DNA of 64,000 bases, from the NCBI RefSeq assembly GCF_003730115.1, contig NZ_RJVP01000004.1, positions 1 to 64,000 on the forward strand, in the 5' to 3' direction. The translations under genes were made by a program, and so were the position numbers. Numbering within the stretch: position 1 is the first letter of the stretch; each line of letters opens with the position of its first letter. Below are positions 10,639 through 18,834 of this stretch, in pieces. The notes below the pieces were generated by a model that made no database searches, was not told the DNA's origin, and worked only from the letters and a program-made list of their open reading frames with translations. The stretch is from Pseudomethylobacillus aquaticus (GTDB lineage Bacteria; Pseudomonadota; Gammaproteobacteria; Burkholderiales; Methylophilaceae).

Positions 10639-10667
10639 TTGACCACATATCGGGTTTGCGCTATATT
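10639..10667 (+). promoter_or_regulatory. Promoter of the tRNA-Pro/Arg/His cluster
   Basis: TTGACC (10639-10644) and TATATT (10662-10667) are 17 bp apart, and the tRNA-Pro gene begins 9 nt after the -10 box. This is a near-consensus sigma-70 promoter. Confidence 0.75.
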
Positions 10668-10676
10668 TCACGCCCT

Positions 10677-10753
10677 CGGGGTGTAGCGTAGTCTGGTAGC
10701 GCGCCTGCTTTGGGAGCAGGATGTCGGGAGTTCAAATCTCTCCACCCCGACCA
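10677..10753 (+). tRNA. proM: tRNA-Pro(UGG)
   Basis: The acceptor arm CGGGGTG pairs with CACCCCG and CCA is encoded. The anticodon stem CCTGC / GCAGG encloses TTTGGGA, giving anticodon TGG at 10711-10713. The T-arm GGGAGTTCAAATCTCTCC is intact. Confidence 0.95.
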
Positions 10754-10784
10754 GTTTATAAATCCATCAAGATTGCCCGACAAT

Positions 10785-10861
10785 CTGCCCGTAGCTCAAC
10801 CGGATAGAGCACCAGCCTTCTAAGCTGGGGGTTACAGGTTCGATTCCTGTCGGGCAGGCCA
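10785..10861 (+). tRNA. argU: tRNA-Arg(UCU)
   Basis: CTGCCCG pairs with CGGGCAG, with discriminator G and encoded CCA. Anticodon stem CCAGC / GCTGG encloses CTTCTAA, giving TCT. The T-loop TTCGATT is normal. It is 31 nt after tRNA-Pro and probably in the same transcript. Confidence 0.95.
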
Positions 10862-10887
10862 GTGTGCTGGTATCGATCAGTTCAGTG

Positions 10888-10963
10888 GTGGCTGTAGCTC
10901 AGTTGGTAGAGCCCTGGATTGTGATTCCAGTTGTCGTGGGTTCGAGCCCCATCAGCCACCCCA
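10888..10963 (+). tRNA. hisR: tRNA-His(GUG)
   Basis: GTGGCTG pairs with CAGCCAC, with C discriminator and encoded CCA. An extra G at 10887, opposite the discriminator, is the histidine identity base. The anticodon loop TTGTGAT gives GTG. Confidence 0.95.
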
Positions 10964-10983
10964 ATTTTACGAATGTCATGCTT

Positions 10984-11012
10984 ATGACATTCCGCAAGCA
11001 AGTTGCTATAAT
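10984..11012 (+). promoter_or_regulatory. Promoter of tRNA-Phe
   Basis: ATGACA (10984-10989) and a perfect TATAAT (11007-11012) are 17 bp apart. A GC-rich discriminator GCGCGAC follows, as in stringently controlled stable-RNA promoters. Confidence 0.8.
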
Positions 11013-11027
11013 GCGCGACTTATAAAT

Positions 11028-11103
<76 letters not shown>

Positions 11104-11111
11104 AAATTCAG

Positions 11112-11140
11112 CGCCCAACTGTTCTCAGTTGGGCGTTTTC
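11112..11140 (+). terminator. Terminator after tRNA-Phe
   Basis: A perfect 9-bp stem CGCCCAACT / AGTTGGGCG (11112-11120 with 11127-11135) is followed by TTTTC. It marks the right end of recognisable core sequence. The next 257 bp (11,141-11,397) contain no gene I can support. Confidence 0.85.
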
Positions 11141-11397
11141 ATTTGTGCTTCCCGCATGACACGCGGGGTTCCCGCACATTCTGCGTGTGCGACCGGGGTC
11201 CAATGGCCTGGCAGAAACATCCCCGGTTGCCCTCTGTTCCGCCCTCTCTTCTCTCGGAATCGGCGCTAACTTCTTCGCCGTGGCACACGCAGACAGCGGT
11301 GTTCATCAACCACTTGTGCGCGCGCCGATGCGAATGGTTGGCTCGCGGGTTTGCATGGGCAAAGCAGAAGGGCAAACCCGCGAGGCGTGCTTCCATG

Positions 11398-11628
11398 TCA
11401 GCCCTTGGGCGGGAATGGATCGTCACCGTAGCTGTTGCGCTCACGGATCTGGCCGTTCCGCCCTTGGATGAGCATTTCGCTCTGCTGGTTGATGGCGATG
11501 CCCCGCGCACGGTCAATCGCCTGTTGCTGCGTGCCATGGATGGAGGTAAGGCGGTCGTTGCCTTCTCCCCGAACACCCCACTGATCACCGCCGTTGATGG
11601 GTACGACCCATTGGTTTTTTCCGCTCAT
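11398..11628 (-). CDS. DUF2188-like small protein
   Basis: A 76-residue protein that starts at an ATG preceded by GGAGAG. The layout WVVPINGGDQWGVRGEG, then a QAIDRARGIA helix, then IQGRNGQIRERNSYGDDP matches the DUF2188 family, whose members are small, widespread and of unknown function. The frame is open 37 codons upstream without a better start. It lies 71 nt downstream of the 321-residue gene on the same strand and could share its transcript. Confidence 0.75.
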   Translation of the reverse strand: MSGKNQWVVPINGGDQWGVRGEGNDRLTSIHGTQQQAIDRARGIAINQQSEMLIQGRNGQIRERNSYGDDPFPPKG

Positions 11629-11699
11629 TTCAATCTCTCCAAAAAATGAAAAAGTCAGGCTCTTGAAGTCGGCGCGAGCCGGGCGCTTCTGTGCTGAAT

Positions 11700-12665
11700 T
11701 CATGTCATGACGGTCGCCCCCTTTCCAGTTGCCGCACACGGCATCGCATACAGTCCAGCGCGTTGCTGCGTGACGACGAGTGCCCCGTAGGCTGCCAGTC
11801 GAGCCTCGTGCTCCGGCTTGCCCTTGTCCTTCGACTTGATCTTGAACAAATCAATCGGCTTGTCGCTCTTCTGACCAGCGCGCTGCATGATCCTTTCGCC
11901 GTCCACCTCGGCCCCCTTGAACGACCAGAGCGCTTCGAACACCTTGGCCTGACCTTGGGTGAATCGGATTGGTGTGGACTGCACATCCGGCAGCGTTGCC
12001 CACTTGAAGTCGGCCGAGAACGGTCCGTTCACCGGCGCGGCCGGATCGGCCTCTGCTGGCGCTGCAGACGGTGCCGAAGGGATGAACGAGATCCCGCCGC
12101 CATAGAACGTGAACCGTTCTTCCAGTGCCAGCCATTCCACACCGGAGCCGAAGGGTGATCCACGCGTCGTGCGCGGCCTGGGAGTGATGACCCGGATGTT
12201 GCTTCCCGCCACCCGAATACGATCCAGCAAGGTCGGCTCATGCAGCACTCTCGTCAGATCTCGGGCCAGCACGACCGGAGAACTGCGGGCATTACCGAGC
12301 CGCCAAGCACCGTCGCCCAAGTCATCGATGTCGTCGCGGCTCTCAATGTCGAGGGAGAGGCGCATTTTCTGCCGCAGCCAGTCTTCATCCAGGGCCAACG
12401 CCGCACCGTCGCTTGCCTCCACGGGCACCTGGCCACACTCCGGGCACCGGCAGATCCGACCGCCCCGTCCATCGCCCCAGACCTGTGCCCGATGCTGCTG
12501 ACAGTGGGGGCAGAGCACAAAAGATTGATCCACCACTGTTGGCCTGACGGCTTTGCCGAGCACAGACAAAGCAGATACCTCGCGTGGCGAGAGCGTGGCC
12601 CGCAGCACCGGCGTGCCGCCTGCGAACAGTCGGCAAACCAGGGCCCAGGCATCGTGCGTCGTCAT
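11700..12665 (-). CDS. Unknown protein with zinc-ribbon motif
   Basis: A 321-residue protein I do not recognise. Residues about 52-76 hold CPHC and CRCPEC, which fit a zinc ribbon of the kind found in DNA- or RNA-binding proteins. The middle has an acidic SLDIESRDDIDDLGDGAW stretch and an Ala/Pro-rich linker near residue 200. The C-terminal third (PIRFTQGQAKVFEALWSFKGAEVDGERIMQRAG) could form a winged helix. It follows the 411-residue gene by 3 nt, with GAGGA inside the end of that gene, so the two are probably translated from one message. Confidence 0.75.
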   Translation of the reverse strand: MTTHDAWALVCRLFAGGTPVLRATLSPREVSALSVLGKAVRPTVVDQSFVLCPHCQQHRAQVWGDGRGGRICRCPECGQVPVEASDGAALALDEDWLRQKMRLSLDIESRDDIDDLGDGAWRLGNARSSPVVLARDLTRVLHEPTLLDRIRVAGSNIRVITPRPRTTRGSPFGSGVEWLALEERFTFYGGGISFIPSAPSAAPAEADPAAPVNGPFSADFKWATLPDVQSTPIRFTQGQAKVFEALWSFKGAEVDGERIMQRAGQKSDKPIDLFKIKSKDKGKPEHEARLAAYGALVVTQQRAGLYAMPCAATGKGATVMT

Positions 12666-12668
12666 TGG

Positions 12669-13904
12669 TCAGTCCTCGAAAGCGGATGAAGAACTGACTG
12701 GGTCGGTCTCCGGCGGCAACTCCTGGGCGCTGAGGGTCTGGCCCTTCTGCAAGATGCCCACCGCAACCAAGTAGCCTTCCAGCTGCGCCTGCATCTTGGC
12801 GTCGAACTTGTGCAGGTTCAGCCGCCCTTTGCTGGTCACTTCGATGGTGACCACCTTGGGGCGAGTCCTGCCCGGCTCGGGTGGGTAGTAGAGATTTACC
12901 TGCGCCGCTGTCACCGCCCACTGCCCCTCCAGCGGGCCCGGCAGCTTCTCCTTCAGCAAATCGTGCACCGAGCGTTGCTGGCTGGATTGCATCGCCGTGC
13001 ATTCGATCTTCAGCGTCGTGTCAGGGCTGAGCAGGGTGAGTGCCTTCAACTGAACCATCGAGAAGCCGTCCTCGAACGCATCCGGCACATCGAACCCGGT
13101 GCGCAGCATCGACAGATCCAGCGTCGGCGACTTGATCTTGTGAGCGCTTGCTTTCACGCCCAGCACATGCTCCGCGAAGGCCTCGACCAGCATTTGCTGA
13201 TACTTTGCGCCGCCGCGCACCAGCGTGCGTACCACACCGGTGGACTTGGCGTACTCCAGCACCATGTGGATGTTGGGGTTGCCGACCCGGCGCTTCAGGG
13301 TTGCGCCCTCGAACTCCAGACGCAGCATCGCCATGTCCTTGACATGGACCGACAGCAGGAACACGCCCGGGCTGCGCTCGACCAAGTGCGCCACGCTGCC
13401 GTCTCCGCATTGGAGTTCGCGCTTGTAGAAGGCTGAGATGGCGTGACGCAACGCAGTCAGATTGGCATCCGAACCGTTCGGCTGGCGCTTCAAGCCGAGA
13501 TCGTATTGCTGCGTCTGTTGCCCATGCTGCTCCCAAAAGCTGAAGTCATAGGCACGCTCGAACAGTGCCGGGTGGTGGACGTAGAGCCAGAAGGAACGGT
13601 GGATGTCGCTTGCACACAGCGCCAAACCCGCAAGCGCAGCACCATCGGCCACGGCCGCCTCAAACATCGCCTGCTTACCAGCCGCATCGCCCAACTGAAC
13701 GCTGGCCATGAGGTTGGCCGTCATCCGGTCGCGGGCAGCAATGTCGGGCCAGACTTTGACCGCTTCGACCAGAAACTGGCTGGTCTCCGGTGTGTCATCC
13801 CAGGCAAAGCCATCGGGCACAGGCAGGCTGTGGGTTGTCAGGAAGTCGCGCAGCGTGGCGTCCACCGGCAGCTCGAGCATCACGTCGACAAAGGTCTTCT
13901 TCAT
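12669..13904 (-). CDS. Unknown 411-residue protein, first gene of the minus-strand unit
   Basis: I do not recognise this protein. I start it at the ATG at 13,904, where AAAGGA stands about 10 nt upstream; the frame is open 19 codons further. It has no signal peptide or membrane segment. The C-terminal part contains alternating hydrophobic stretches (VVTIEVTSKGRLNLHKFDAKMQAQLEGYLVA) and ends in an acidic tail. It is transcribed away from the XRE regulator across a 244-bp gap with an inverted repeat, which suggests that regulator controls it. Confidence 0.75.
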   Translation of the reverse strand: MKKTFVDVMLELPVDATLRDFLTTHSLPVPDGFAWDDTPETSQFLVEAVKVWPDIAARDRMTANLMASVQLGDAAGKQAMFEAAVADGAALAGLALCASDIHRSFWLYVHHPALFERAYDFSFWEQHGQQTQQYDLGLKRQPNGSDANLTALRHAISAFYKRELQCGDGSVAHLVERSPGVFLLSVHVKDMAMLRLEFEGATLKRRVGNPNIHMVLEYAKSTGVVRTLVRGGAKYQQMLVEAFAEHVLGVKASAHKIKSPTLDLSMLRTGFDVPDAFEDGFSMVQLKALTLLSPDTTLKIECTAMQSSQQRSVHDLLKEKLPGPLEGQWAVTAAQVNLYYPPEPGRTRPKVVTIEVTSKGRLNLHKFDAKMQAQLEGYLVAVGILQKGQTLSAQELPPETDPVSSSSAFED

Positions 13905-14008
13905 CTTGATCGTCCTTTCTGGATCGGCGTCGAAGGTCTGCGACCGATGTACGGACTGCACTGGCCAGCGACTAGGTTACTGAACACGCACCTCGCACAA
14001 GTAAAGCA

Positions 14009-14098
14009 GCGAGATACAAGCGCGATTCTGAACCTCAGATTTCCGCTTGTCAATCAAAGCGGCACATCTAGACCTCATTTGTATCTCGCGGCTATACT
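14009..14098. promoter_or_regulatory. Divergent control region with paired operator half-sites
   Basis: GCGAGATACAA (14009-14019) recurs inverted as TTGTATCTCGC (14079-14089). The second copy lies just before a TATACT box (14093-14098) that, with TAGACC at 14069-14074, would form a promoter for the XRE gene. Both sites fall between the divergent 411-residue gene and the XRE gene, so autoregulation and co-control by that XRE protein is the simplest reading. Confidence 0.55.
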
Positions 14099-14148
14099 GG
14101 CGGTCTTGTTTTTGTTAACTGACTGTTTTCCCCTACAGGAGCATCGCT

Positions 14149-14478
14149 ATGGCTTCAGCGTTCGGAGCACGCCTGCGACGCTTACGCGAGGCAAAGAAAT
14201 TGACCTTGCAACAGGTCGCCGACGAAGTCGGCTGTACCAAGGCGTACATATGGGAACTGGAAATGAAGGACGGTCAGCGTCCCTCTGCTGAACGGGTCCA
14301 GGCCCTGGCCAGGGTGCTGGGCGTGACGATGGAGGACATCATGGGCGAGCCCATTGAACAGGTTCCTCAGGCCAGTCCAGAAGATGTGGCCTTCTTCCGC
14401 GAGTACGCTGGAATGACGGACGAGGAGAAGGATCGCTACCGTCAGGCACTCAAAATCATGTTCCCTGACAAGAACTAA
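14149..14478 (+). CDS. XRE-family transcriptional regulator
   Basis: A 109-residue DNA-binding protein. Residues 5-65 form a Cro/C1-type helix-turn-helix (LRRLREAKKLTLQQVADEVG, then AYIWELE and PSAERVQALARVLGV). The C-terminal part is acidic and probably helical. AGGAG lies 7 nt before the ATG. It is followed 13 nt later by an ImmA/IrrE-type peptidase gene, the classical repressor-antirepressor pair in which the peptidase cleaves or inactivates the repressor. Confidence 0.88.
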   Translation: MASAFGARLRRLREAKKLTLQQVADEVGCTKAYIWELEMKDGQRPSAERVQALARVLGVTMEDIMGEPIEQVPQASPEDVAFFREYAGMTDEEKDRYRQALKIMFPDKN

Positions 14479-14491
14479 GGCGGTCTGACAA

Positions 14492-15421
14492 TTGAGCTCA
14501 TCCCAGCCCCTAACCGGTTCCATCGTGGCCAGCACCGTCTTGAGATGGTTGCGGGCGTGGCACGCCGACGGCATGCCGGATGCCGTGGATCTGGAAGTCG
14601 TCCGGCAAATGCTTCCAGAGACGCCTTACGGCAAAGGGGTGCGGGAGATCAAGGCCCCGATGGTGCTGGACATCAATAGCTGCGAAGGCATGCTGGTGCG
14701 CAACCCACAGGACACCGCAGAGTGGGGCATCTTCTATAACGGCAAGGCAAACCCCGAGCGCCAGCGTTTCACCATCGCTCACGAACTGGGCCACTTCATC
14801 CTTCACCGCGATCAGCGGCAAAGTTTCAACTGCGACAAGGAAAGCGTGTACTCCGGCGCTGACACTATCCGTGTCATCGAACGTGAGGCGGACGACTTTG
14901 CCAGCAACCTGCTGATGCCTGGCGACTTGCTGCGCGAGTGGATCTCGAACCAGCGCATCGACTTGCATGTCCTGAGCGCCCTTGCCAAACGGTTCCAGGT
15001 GTCGTTCGAGGCGCTGTGCATTCGGTTCATCAAATTCACCACGCAGCGGGCAATCCTTGTCTATTGGGACAACGGTTTCGTGAAGTACGAATGGCGCAGC
15101 AGCAGCGCGGTCAAGACGCGCGCCCGCATTCGGCGCACTGACGATCCGCAGGAACCATTACCCGGCACCCTGGCTGCTGATTCCACCGTTGAGCAGGAGT
15201 GGGATGGCACGGAGATGTCTGCCGCGATCTGGTGCCCGGAGGAGGCACCACACATGAAGTTGCGCGAGTTCAAGCACAGCTACACCACAGGAGATCGCGT
15301 CCTGACCCTTCTGCTACTGGAAAGTGCTGAACCACGGTCATGGGATCGGTCTTGGCAAGACGGCGAGAGCTTTGACAGCTTCGATCAGTTCATTTCAAAC
15401 GGCCAGATGCCCGTTCGCTGA
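14492..15421 (+). CDS. ImmA/IrrE-type metallopeptidase
   Basis: A 309-residue protein with the zinc-binding HELGH at residues 97-101 inside RFTIAHELGHFILHRDQ, and a downstream EREADDFASNLLMP that supplies the third ligand. These are diagnostic of the ImmA/IrrE family (peptidase M78), which relieves repression by cleaving XRE partners. The C-terminal half, about 130 residues, is an extra domain I do not recognise. The start used is TTG at 14,492; a later ATG at 14,573 would shorten it by 27 residues. Its 3' end overlaps the convergent ankyrin gene by 27 bp. Confidence 0.85.
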   Translation: MSSSQPLTGSIVASTVLRWLRAWHADGMPDAVDLEVVRQMLPETPYGKGVREIKAPMVLDINSCEGMLVRNPQDTAEWGIFYNGKANPERQRFTIAHELGHFILHRDQRQSFNCDKESVYSGADTIRVIEREADDFASNLLMPGDLLREWISNQRIDLHVLSALAKRFQVSFEALCIRFIKFTTQRAILVYWDNGFVKYEWRSSSAVKTRARIRRTDDPQEPLPGTLAADSTVEQEWDGTEMSAAIWCPEEAPHMKLREFKHSYTTGDRVLTLLLLESAEPRSWDRSWQDGESFDSFDQFISNGQMPVR

Positions 15422-18154
15422 TTCAGAGTCGTATACCCCCAGCAGTTCAACTATTCGTTCAAAGTCGCTTCGAGTTCCGATAGCCCGCGCTTTTTGCTCC
15501 CGCATGAAGGTACGCCACGACTCATGGTTTTCAAGTAGTTCTTTAGCCATGACGATCGGAGTATGTCCAAAAACATTCCTCACTCCGACCAGCCCGGGAA
15601 ATTCATCCAATAGAAGGCGCAAACCATCCACCCAGCCAAAACGTACCGCAGTATGCGCTGCCGTATTCTCTTCCCCATGGCTTACTCGCATAACATCGGG
15701 ATTCAATGCCAGCACTGCTGCAAGGCAGTCCAAGGAGCGTCCCGCTACAGCGGCATGCAACGAAGTCCGACCAAGATAGTCTTGCACGTCAATTTCAGAC
15801 AGCGGGAGCAACAGCTCAACCAGATGAAAGTCGGCATGGTTCGCCGCCATCATCAATGGTGTCTGCCCCTTGAAATCGACAAGTTTGGCTTGCTCTGGCC
15901 ACGCATCAAGGAGCAGGCGAATTGAGTGTCTTCTGTTCCGAAGATGCTGTTCAATCTTGAATATCTCGCCCTGCAGCTCGGACGGTGTCATCGCGCGAAG
16001 TGAGGGTAGTTTGTCCTCAAATTCATAAAGCCATTTCAACGATTGCATAAGGGCGCTGCTTCGCCGCACATCTTTGAAATCGCTATGCCGAAGACAATTA
16101 CCATTCTTGCTGAGCCAACGGTTGAAACCATCCCAGTCGGCTTTTTCGATCAGCCCGAACGTATCCTTGAATGCGCTATATAGGCCTTTTCGAGAGGCGT
16201 CAGCGAGAGAATCCAGCCCTGGATACGGGTGATAAAGCGTTCCCCAGAAAAACTCCTCAACCTCCGTTGCAGCATCCTCAAACGATGGGACACCATTTTC
16301 AAATTCGATGAAATGAACCATGTTTCGATAGTACGGTTCATGGTTTTTCCGATTGAGCGCAGATCGGGTAATCGAAACGGCAAATCCATCGCGGGCAATT
16401 TCGCCACGCAGACCACCAAAGGCGCGCTCTGAGCACGCGGCGAGTGCAGACTTAAAAAGCTTCTCAGCGTCATCAAACCGGTTTTCAAAAAGGGCATGCT
16501 TGGCTTTGAAGCGTAGAAATGGCGCTTTCCACTGTTCCCATGCTTCCTTATCCTCTTCGGCCGCAGCCAGTTTTTCTTTTACTATCGAGCAAATATCTGA
16601 TGGCCAGGCAGATGGATTGCCGTTTAGCAAATTATTAAACTCAATTAATCGTAGAGTGCCTCGATCAAGGGCGTTCGACGCAACCTCGGCCATGCGATTC
16701 CATGCCATTTGCCGGATTTTCTCACTCAAGCCATTTGATTGGGCAAAACGCTCAAGTACAAAAAAATTTGCCTCGCTCTGTAGTGCGCGGTAGGGCGATG
16801 ATCCCTTTACCCGCTGGCAAAGTGCCTGCGCCCGTTTGTCCTCGTCAAACTCGATTTGAATACGCTCAAGCCTGGGGCGCAACACGGCAGCTAGATCCTC
16901 CGCGCTCACTGGCAGGATGCTCTCAAGCTCTTGTTCTGGATCGAGTGAAAAGAAAAGACGGGTCAAGCGCTCCGCTAATAGCCGAACCCTGTCCTCCCAA
17001 TTGATGGAGGACATAATCGCCAGCAACAGGTCGTAACGGTCCCATGGTGCGAACTGCTTTTCAAACCAAGCATCCTGCTCTGCCTCGGAGTGCCCGTGAT
17101 GCCACGCCTGAATTGTCTTGTTGTAAATCGTTTCAAAGAGTGCAATCAACTGCAGAACCTTGTTCCGCTGTGGGTCATTCGCTTCTTCAGGCTTCAATTC
17201 TGGGCAAAGGAAACCGACAAGGTCTTGATAACCTGCCTGCGTCAGGCGTGCCACCCTCAGCCGTTGCCGAATATTAGCCATTGATGGCGCTGCGTATCGG
17301 GAGCCCACGTGCCGAACGAACGTCGACTTTTCTTCTTCGCTGGCAGTTTTCTCGAAAATTGGCAGCAGCCGTTCTGGCGTCATGGGGATTTGATTGCTCA
17401 ATTGAGTAATCCCCAGCTTGCGATTAAGCACAAATGTCAGTGCGGAATCGAATTGCGCTTCTGGAGAGTCCTCGACATCAAGCTCAAATGCACCGCTAAA
17501 CACCAGCTTAGCGTCATCCGAAAAAATCTCGCCGATCTTGCTGTCGCTTTTTGGAATGCCGCCAGATAGCCAATTGCGTAAGGTTCGAACCACGGCATCG
17601 TTGCCACCTTCCATTTCGCGCAGTCGCGCACTGCCAAGAGCATCACGCAGTGTTTCAAGGGAGGGCTCACCAAGTAAGTCCAGCAGCCAGTGCAGCACTT
17701 TTGGAACTGGTAAATAAACCTCACCTGTACTTTCGTTTCCGGTGGGCAAAAACCAGAATTCACCACCGGGCATACCAGCGTCGATTGGCGGTAAATCGTG
17801 CTCAACGTTTGCCAACGACCAGAACGCCACATTCCGCGCCCAAACTGGCACATGTAGGCAAATCAACAGATGCCAGAGGACTTGCTTCTGGTTGGCATTC
17901 CCTGTCCACGTGCGAAGTTCCAGCGCTTTCAGTATTCCTGCCAGTTTTTCTATGAGATGTGTCGCATCCCGACGAGCACGCTCATCCAGTTCGAGCGCAT
18001 CAAAAATACCCAGAAGCAACTGCCCGAGCCGGTCAACGTGGCCATCAACCTCCAGTTCATAGCCGGTGAACCGGCCCTTGTTGGGCAATGCTTTGAGTCC
18101 AAAGCGGGAGTGGACTTCAGTGAGGATCTCCTCGAAGGAGGGGAGATGGGCCAT
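15395..18154 (-). CDS. Large protein with C-terminal ankyrin repeats
   Basis: A 919-residue protein, probably cytoplasmic since no signal peptide or membrane segment is seen. The first 750 residues are helical, rich in charged residues and unlike any family I know. The last 150 hold four ankyrin-like repeats, with signatures such as KGQTPLMMAANHADFHLVELLL, GRTSLHAAVAGRSLDCLAAVL, NTAAHTAVRFGWVDGLRLLL and FGHTPIVMAKELL. Base composition looks more AT-rich than that of the phage genes. I start it at the ATG at 18,154. Large ankyrin proteins occur in defence islands, but no such role is shown here. Confidence 0.8.
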   Translation of the reverse strand: MAHLPSFEEILTEVHSRFGLKALPNKGRFTGYELEVDGHVDRLGQLLLGIFDALELDERARRDATHLIEKLAGILKALELRTWTGNANQKQVLWHLLICLHVPVWARNVAFWSLANVEHDLPPIDAGMPGGEFWFLPTGNESTGEVYLPVPKVLHWLLDLLGEPSLETLRDALGSARLREMEGGNDAVVRTLRNWLSGGIPKSDSKIGEIFSDDAKLVFSGAFELDVEDSPEAQFDSALTFVLNRKLGITQLSNQIPMTPERLLPIFEKTASEEEKSTFVRHVGSRYAAPSMANIRQRLRVARLTQAGYQDLVGFLCPELKPEEANDPQRNKVLQLIALFETIYNKTIQAWHHGHSEAEQDAWFEKQFAPWDRYDLLLAIMSSINWEDRVRLLAERLTRLFFSLDPEQELESILPVSAEDLAAVLRPRLERIQIEFDEDKRAQALCQRVKGSSPYRALQSEANFFVLERFAQSNGLSEKIRQMAWNRMAEVASNALDRGTLRLIEFNNLLNGNPSAWPSDICSIVKEKLAAAEEDKEAWEQWKAPFLRFKAKHALFENRFDDAEKLFKSALAACSERAFGGLRGEIARDGFAVSITRSALNRKNHEPYYRNMVHFIEFENGVPSFEDAATEVEEFFWGTLYHPYPGLDSLADASRKGLYSAFKDTFGLIEKADWDGFNRWLSKNGNCLRHSDFKDVRRSSALMQSLKWLYEFEDKLPSLRAMTPSELQGEIFKIEQHLRNRRHSIRLLLDAWPEQAKLVDFKGQTPLMMAANHADFHLVELLLPLSEIDVQDYLGRTSLHAAVAGRSLDCLAAVLALNPDVMRVSHGEENTAAHTAVRFGWVDGLRLLLDEFPGLVGVRNVFGHTPIVMAKELLENHESWRTFMREQKARAIGTRSDFERIVELLGVYDSESANGHLAV

Positions 18155-18210
18155 GGCTTTCTCGGTGTTGTGCGTGGTGGGCAGATTAGACCAACTTGGG
18201 GACTCAGACG

Positions 18211-18287
18211 CCAAGGAAAGATCACGAACACACCTTTTGTCTCGTACCTGTGAGCGGGGAATCGGTGTGTTCGTGATCTTTCCGTGG
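18211..18287. repeat. 24-bp inverted repeat in a divergent gap
   Basis: The arm at 18211-18234 returns as its reverse complement at 18264-18287 with one mismatch in 24 bp; the inner 20 bp (18215-18234 and 18264-18283) match perfectly. The 29-nt loop contains GTCTCGTACCTGTGAGCGGGG. It lies between the ankyrin gene, read leftward, and the 29-residue reading frame, read rightward. No T-run follows either arm, so it is not a plain terminator. Confidence 0.8.
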
Positions 18288-18402
18288 CCAATTCTCTCGT
18301 CGCTTTGATACTGCTCGACATCGAAGGCAAATCGCCTCGATACCGCAGAGGCGCCCCCAGGCCTGGTGCGGGAAACATCGGGGACTACACAGGAGAAGCA
18401 TC

Positions 18403-18492
18403 ATGAGCAACAGCAACCCGAACTGGCCAAGCAAAACCGGCAACCCTTCAGGCGGCGGTCGCGGCAATAACCCGCCAGCGCCCAAGAAGTAA
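18403..18492 (+). CDS. 29-residue Pro/Gly/Asn-rich peptide
   Basis: A short frame with a strong AGGAG 7 nt before its ATG. The peptide starts MSNSNPNWPSKTGNP, then GGGRGNNPP, and ends in KK. It is basic, has no hydrophobic core and is probably disordered. Similar tiny frames with an NPNWPSKTGNPSGGGR-like sequence occur, as I recall, in other proteobacterial islands, which would argue for a real gene. Function unknown. Confidence 0.55.
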   Translation: MSNSNPNWPSKTGNPSGGGRGNNPPAPKK

Positions 18493-18561
18493 TCGTTAAG
18501 GCAACTGACGGCTTGCACTAGCTGCAAGCCGTCTAAATTATTCAGGCTATCGGAGTGTGAA

Positions 18562-18834
18562 ATGAGAAGACATATTGCCATGCTTGCAGTTCCGCTGTTT
18601 CTCGCCATAAGCGGATGTGAATCAACCGGGCCACGTTACAGAAATGTCCAGGCATACAGCGATGGACTTGCGGCAGTCCAGCATGCCAATGGACGATGGG
18701 GTTTTATAAACGAGCAACAAAACTGGGTCATCGCACCGAAGTACGAGGATGCAAAGCCATTTCAAAACGGCAAAGCAGCTGTTCGTCAGGGAGGGAAGTG
18801 GGGGTTCATCAATCGTCGGGGAGAATGGCAATGA
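18562..18834 (+). CDS. Small lipoprotein with WG repeats
   Basis: A 90-residue protein with a lipoprotein signal peptide: basic MRRH, hydrophobic core, and lipobox ISGC near residue 19, so the mature protein should be lipid-anchored. The mature part contains two WG (KWG) repeats, YSDGLAAVQHANGRWGFINEQ and KPFQNGKAAVRQGGKWGFINR. GGAG precedes the ATG. The stop overlaps the next start (ATGA). Confidence 0.8.
   Translation: MRRHIAMLAVPLFLAISGCESTGPRYRNVQAYSDGLAAVQHANGRWGFINEQQNWVIAPKYEDAKPFQNGKAAVRQGGKWGFINRRGEWQ

Noticed and set aside
11139-11588. 149-codon minus-strand frame overlapping the DUF2188-like gene
   Set aside because: Composition is unlike a folded protein and it competes with a recognisable gene in another frame.
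17870-18253. Plus-strand frame over the start of the ankyrin gene
   Set aside because: Shadow of a coding region on the other strand; no ribosome-binding site.
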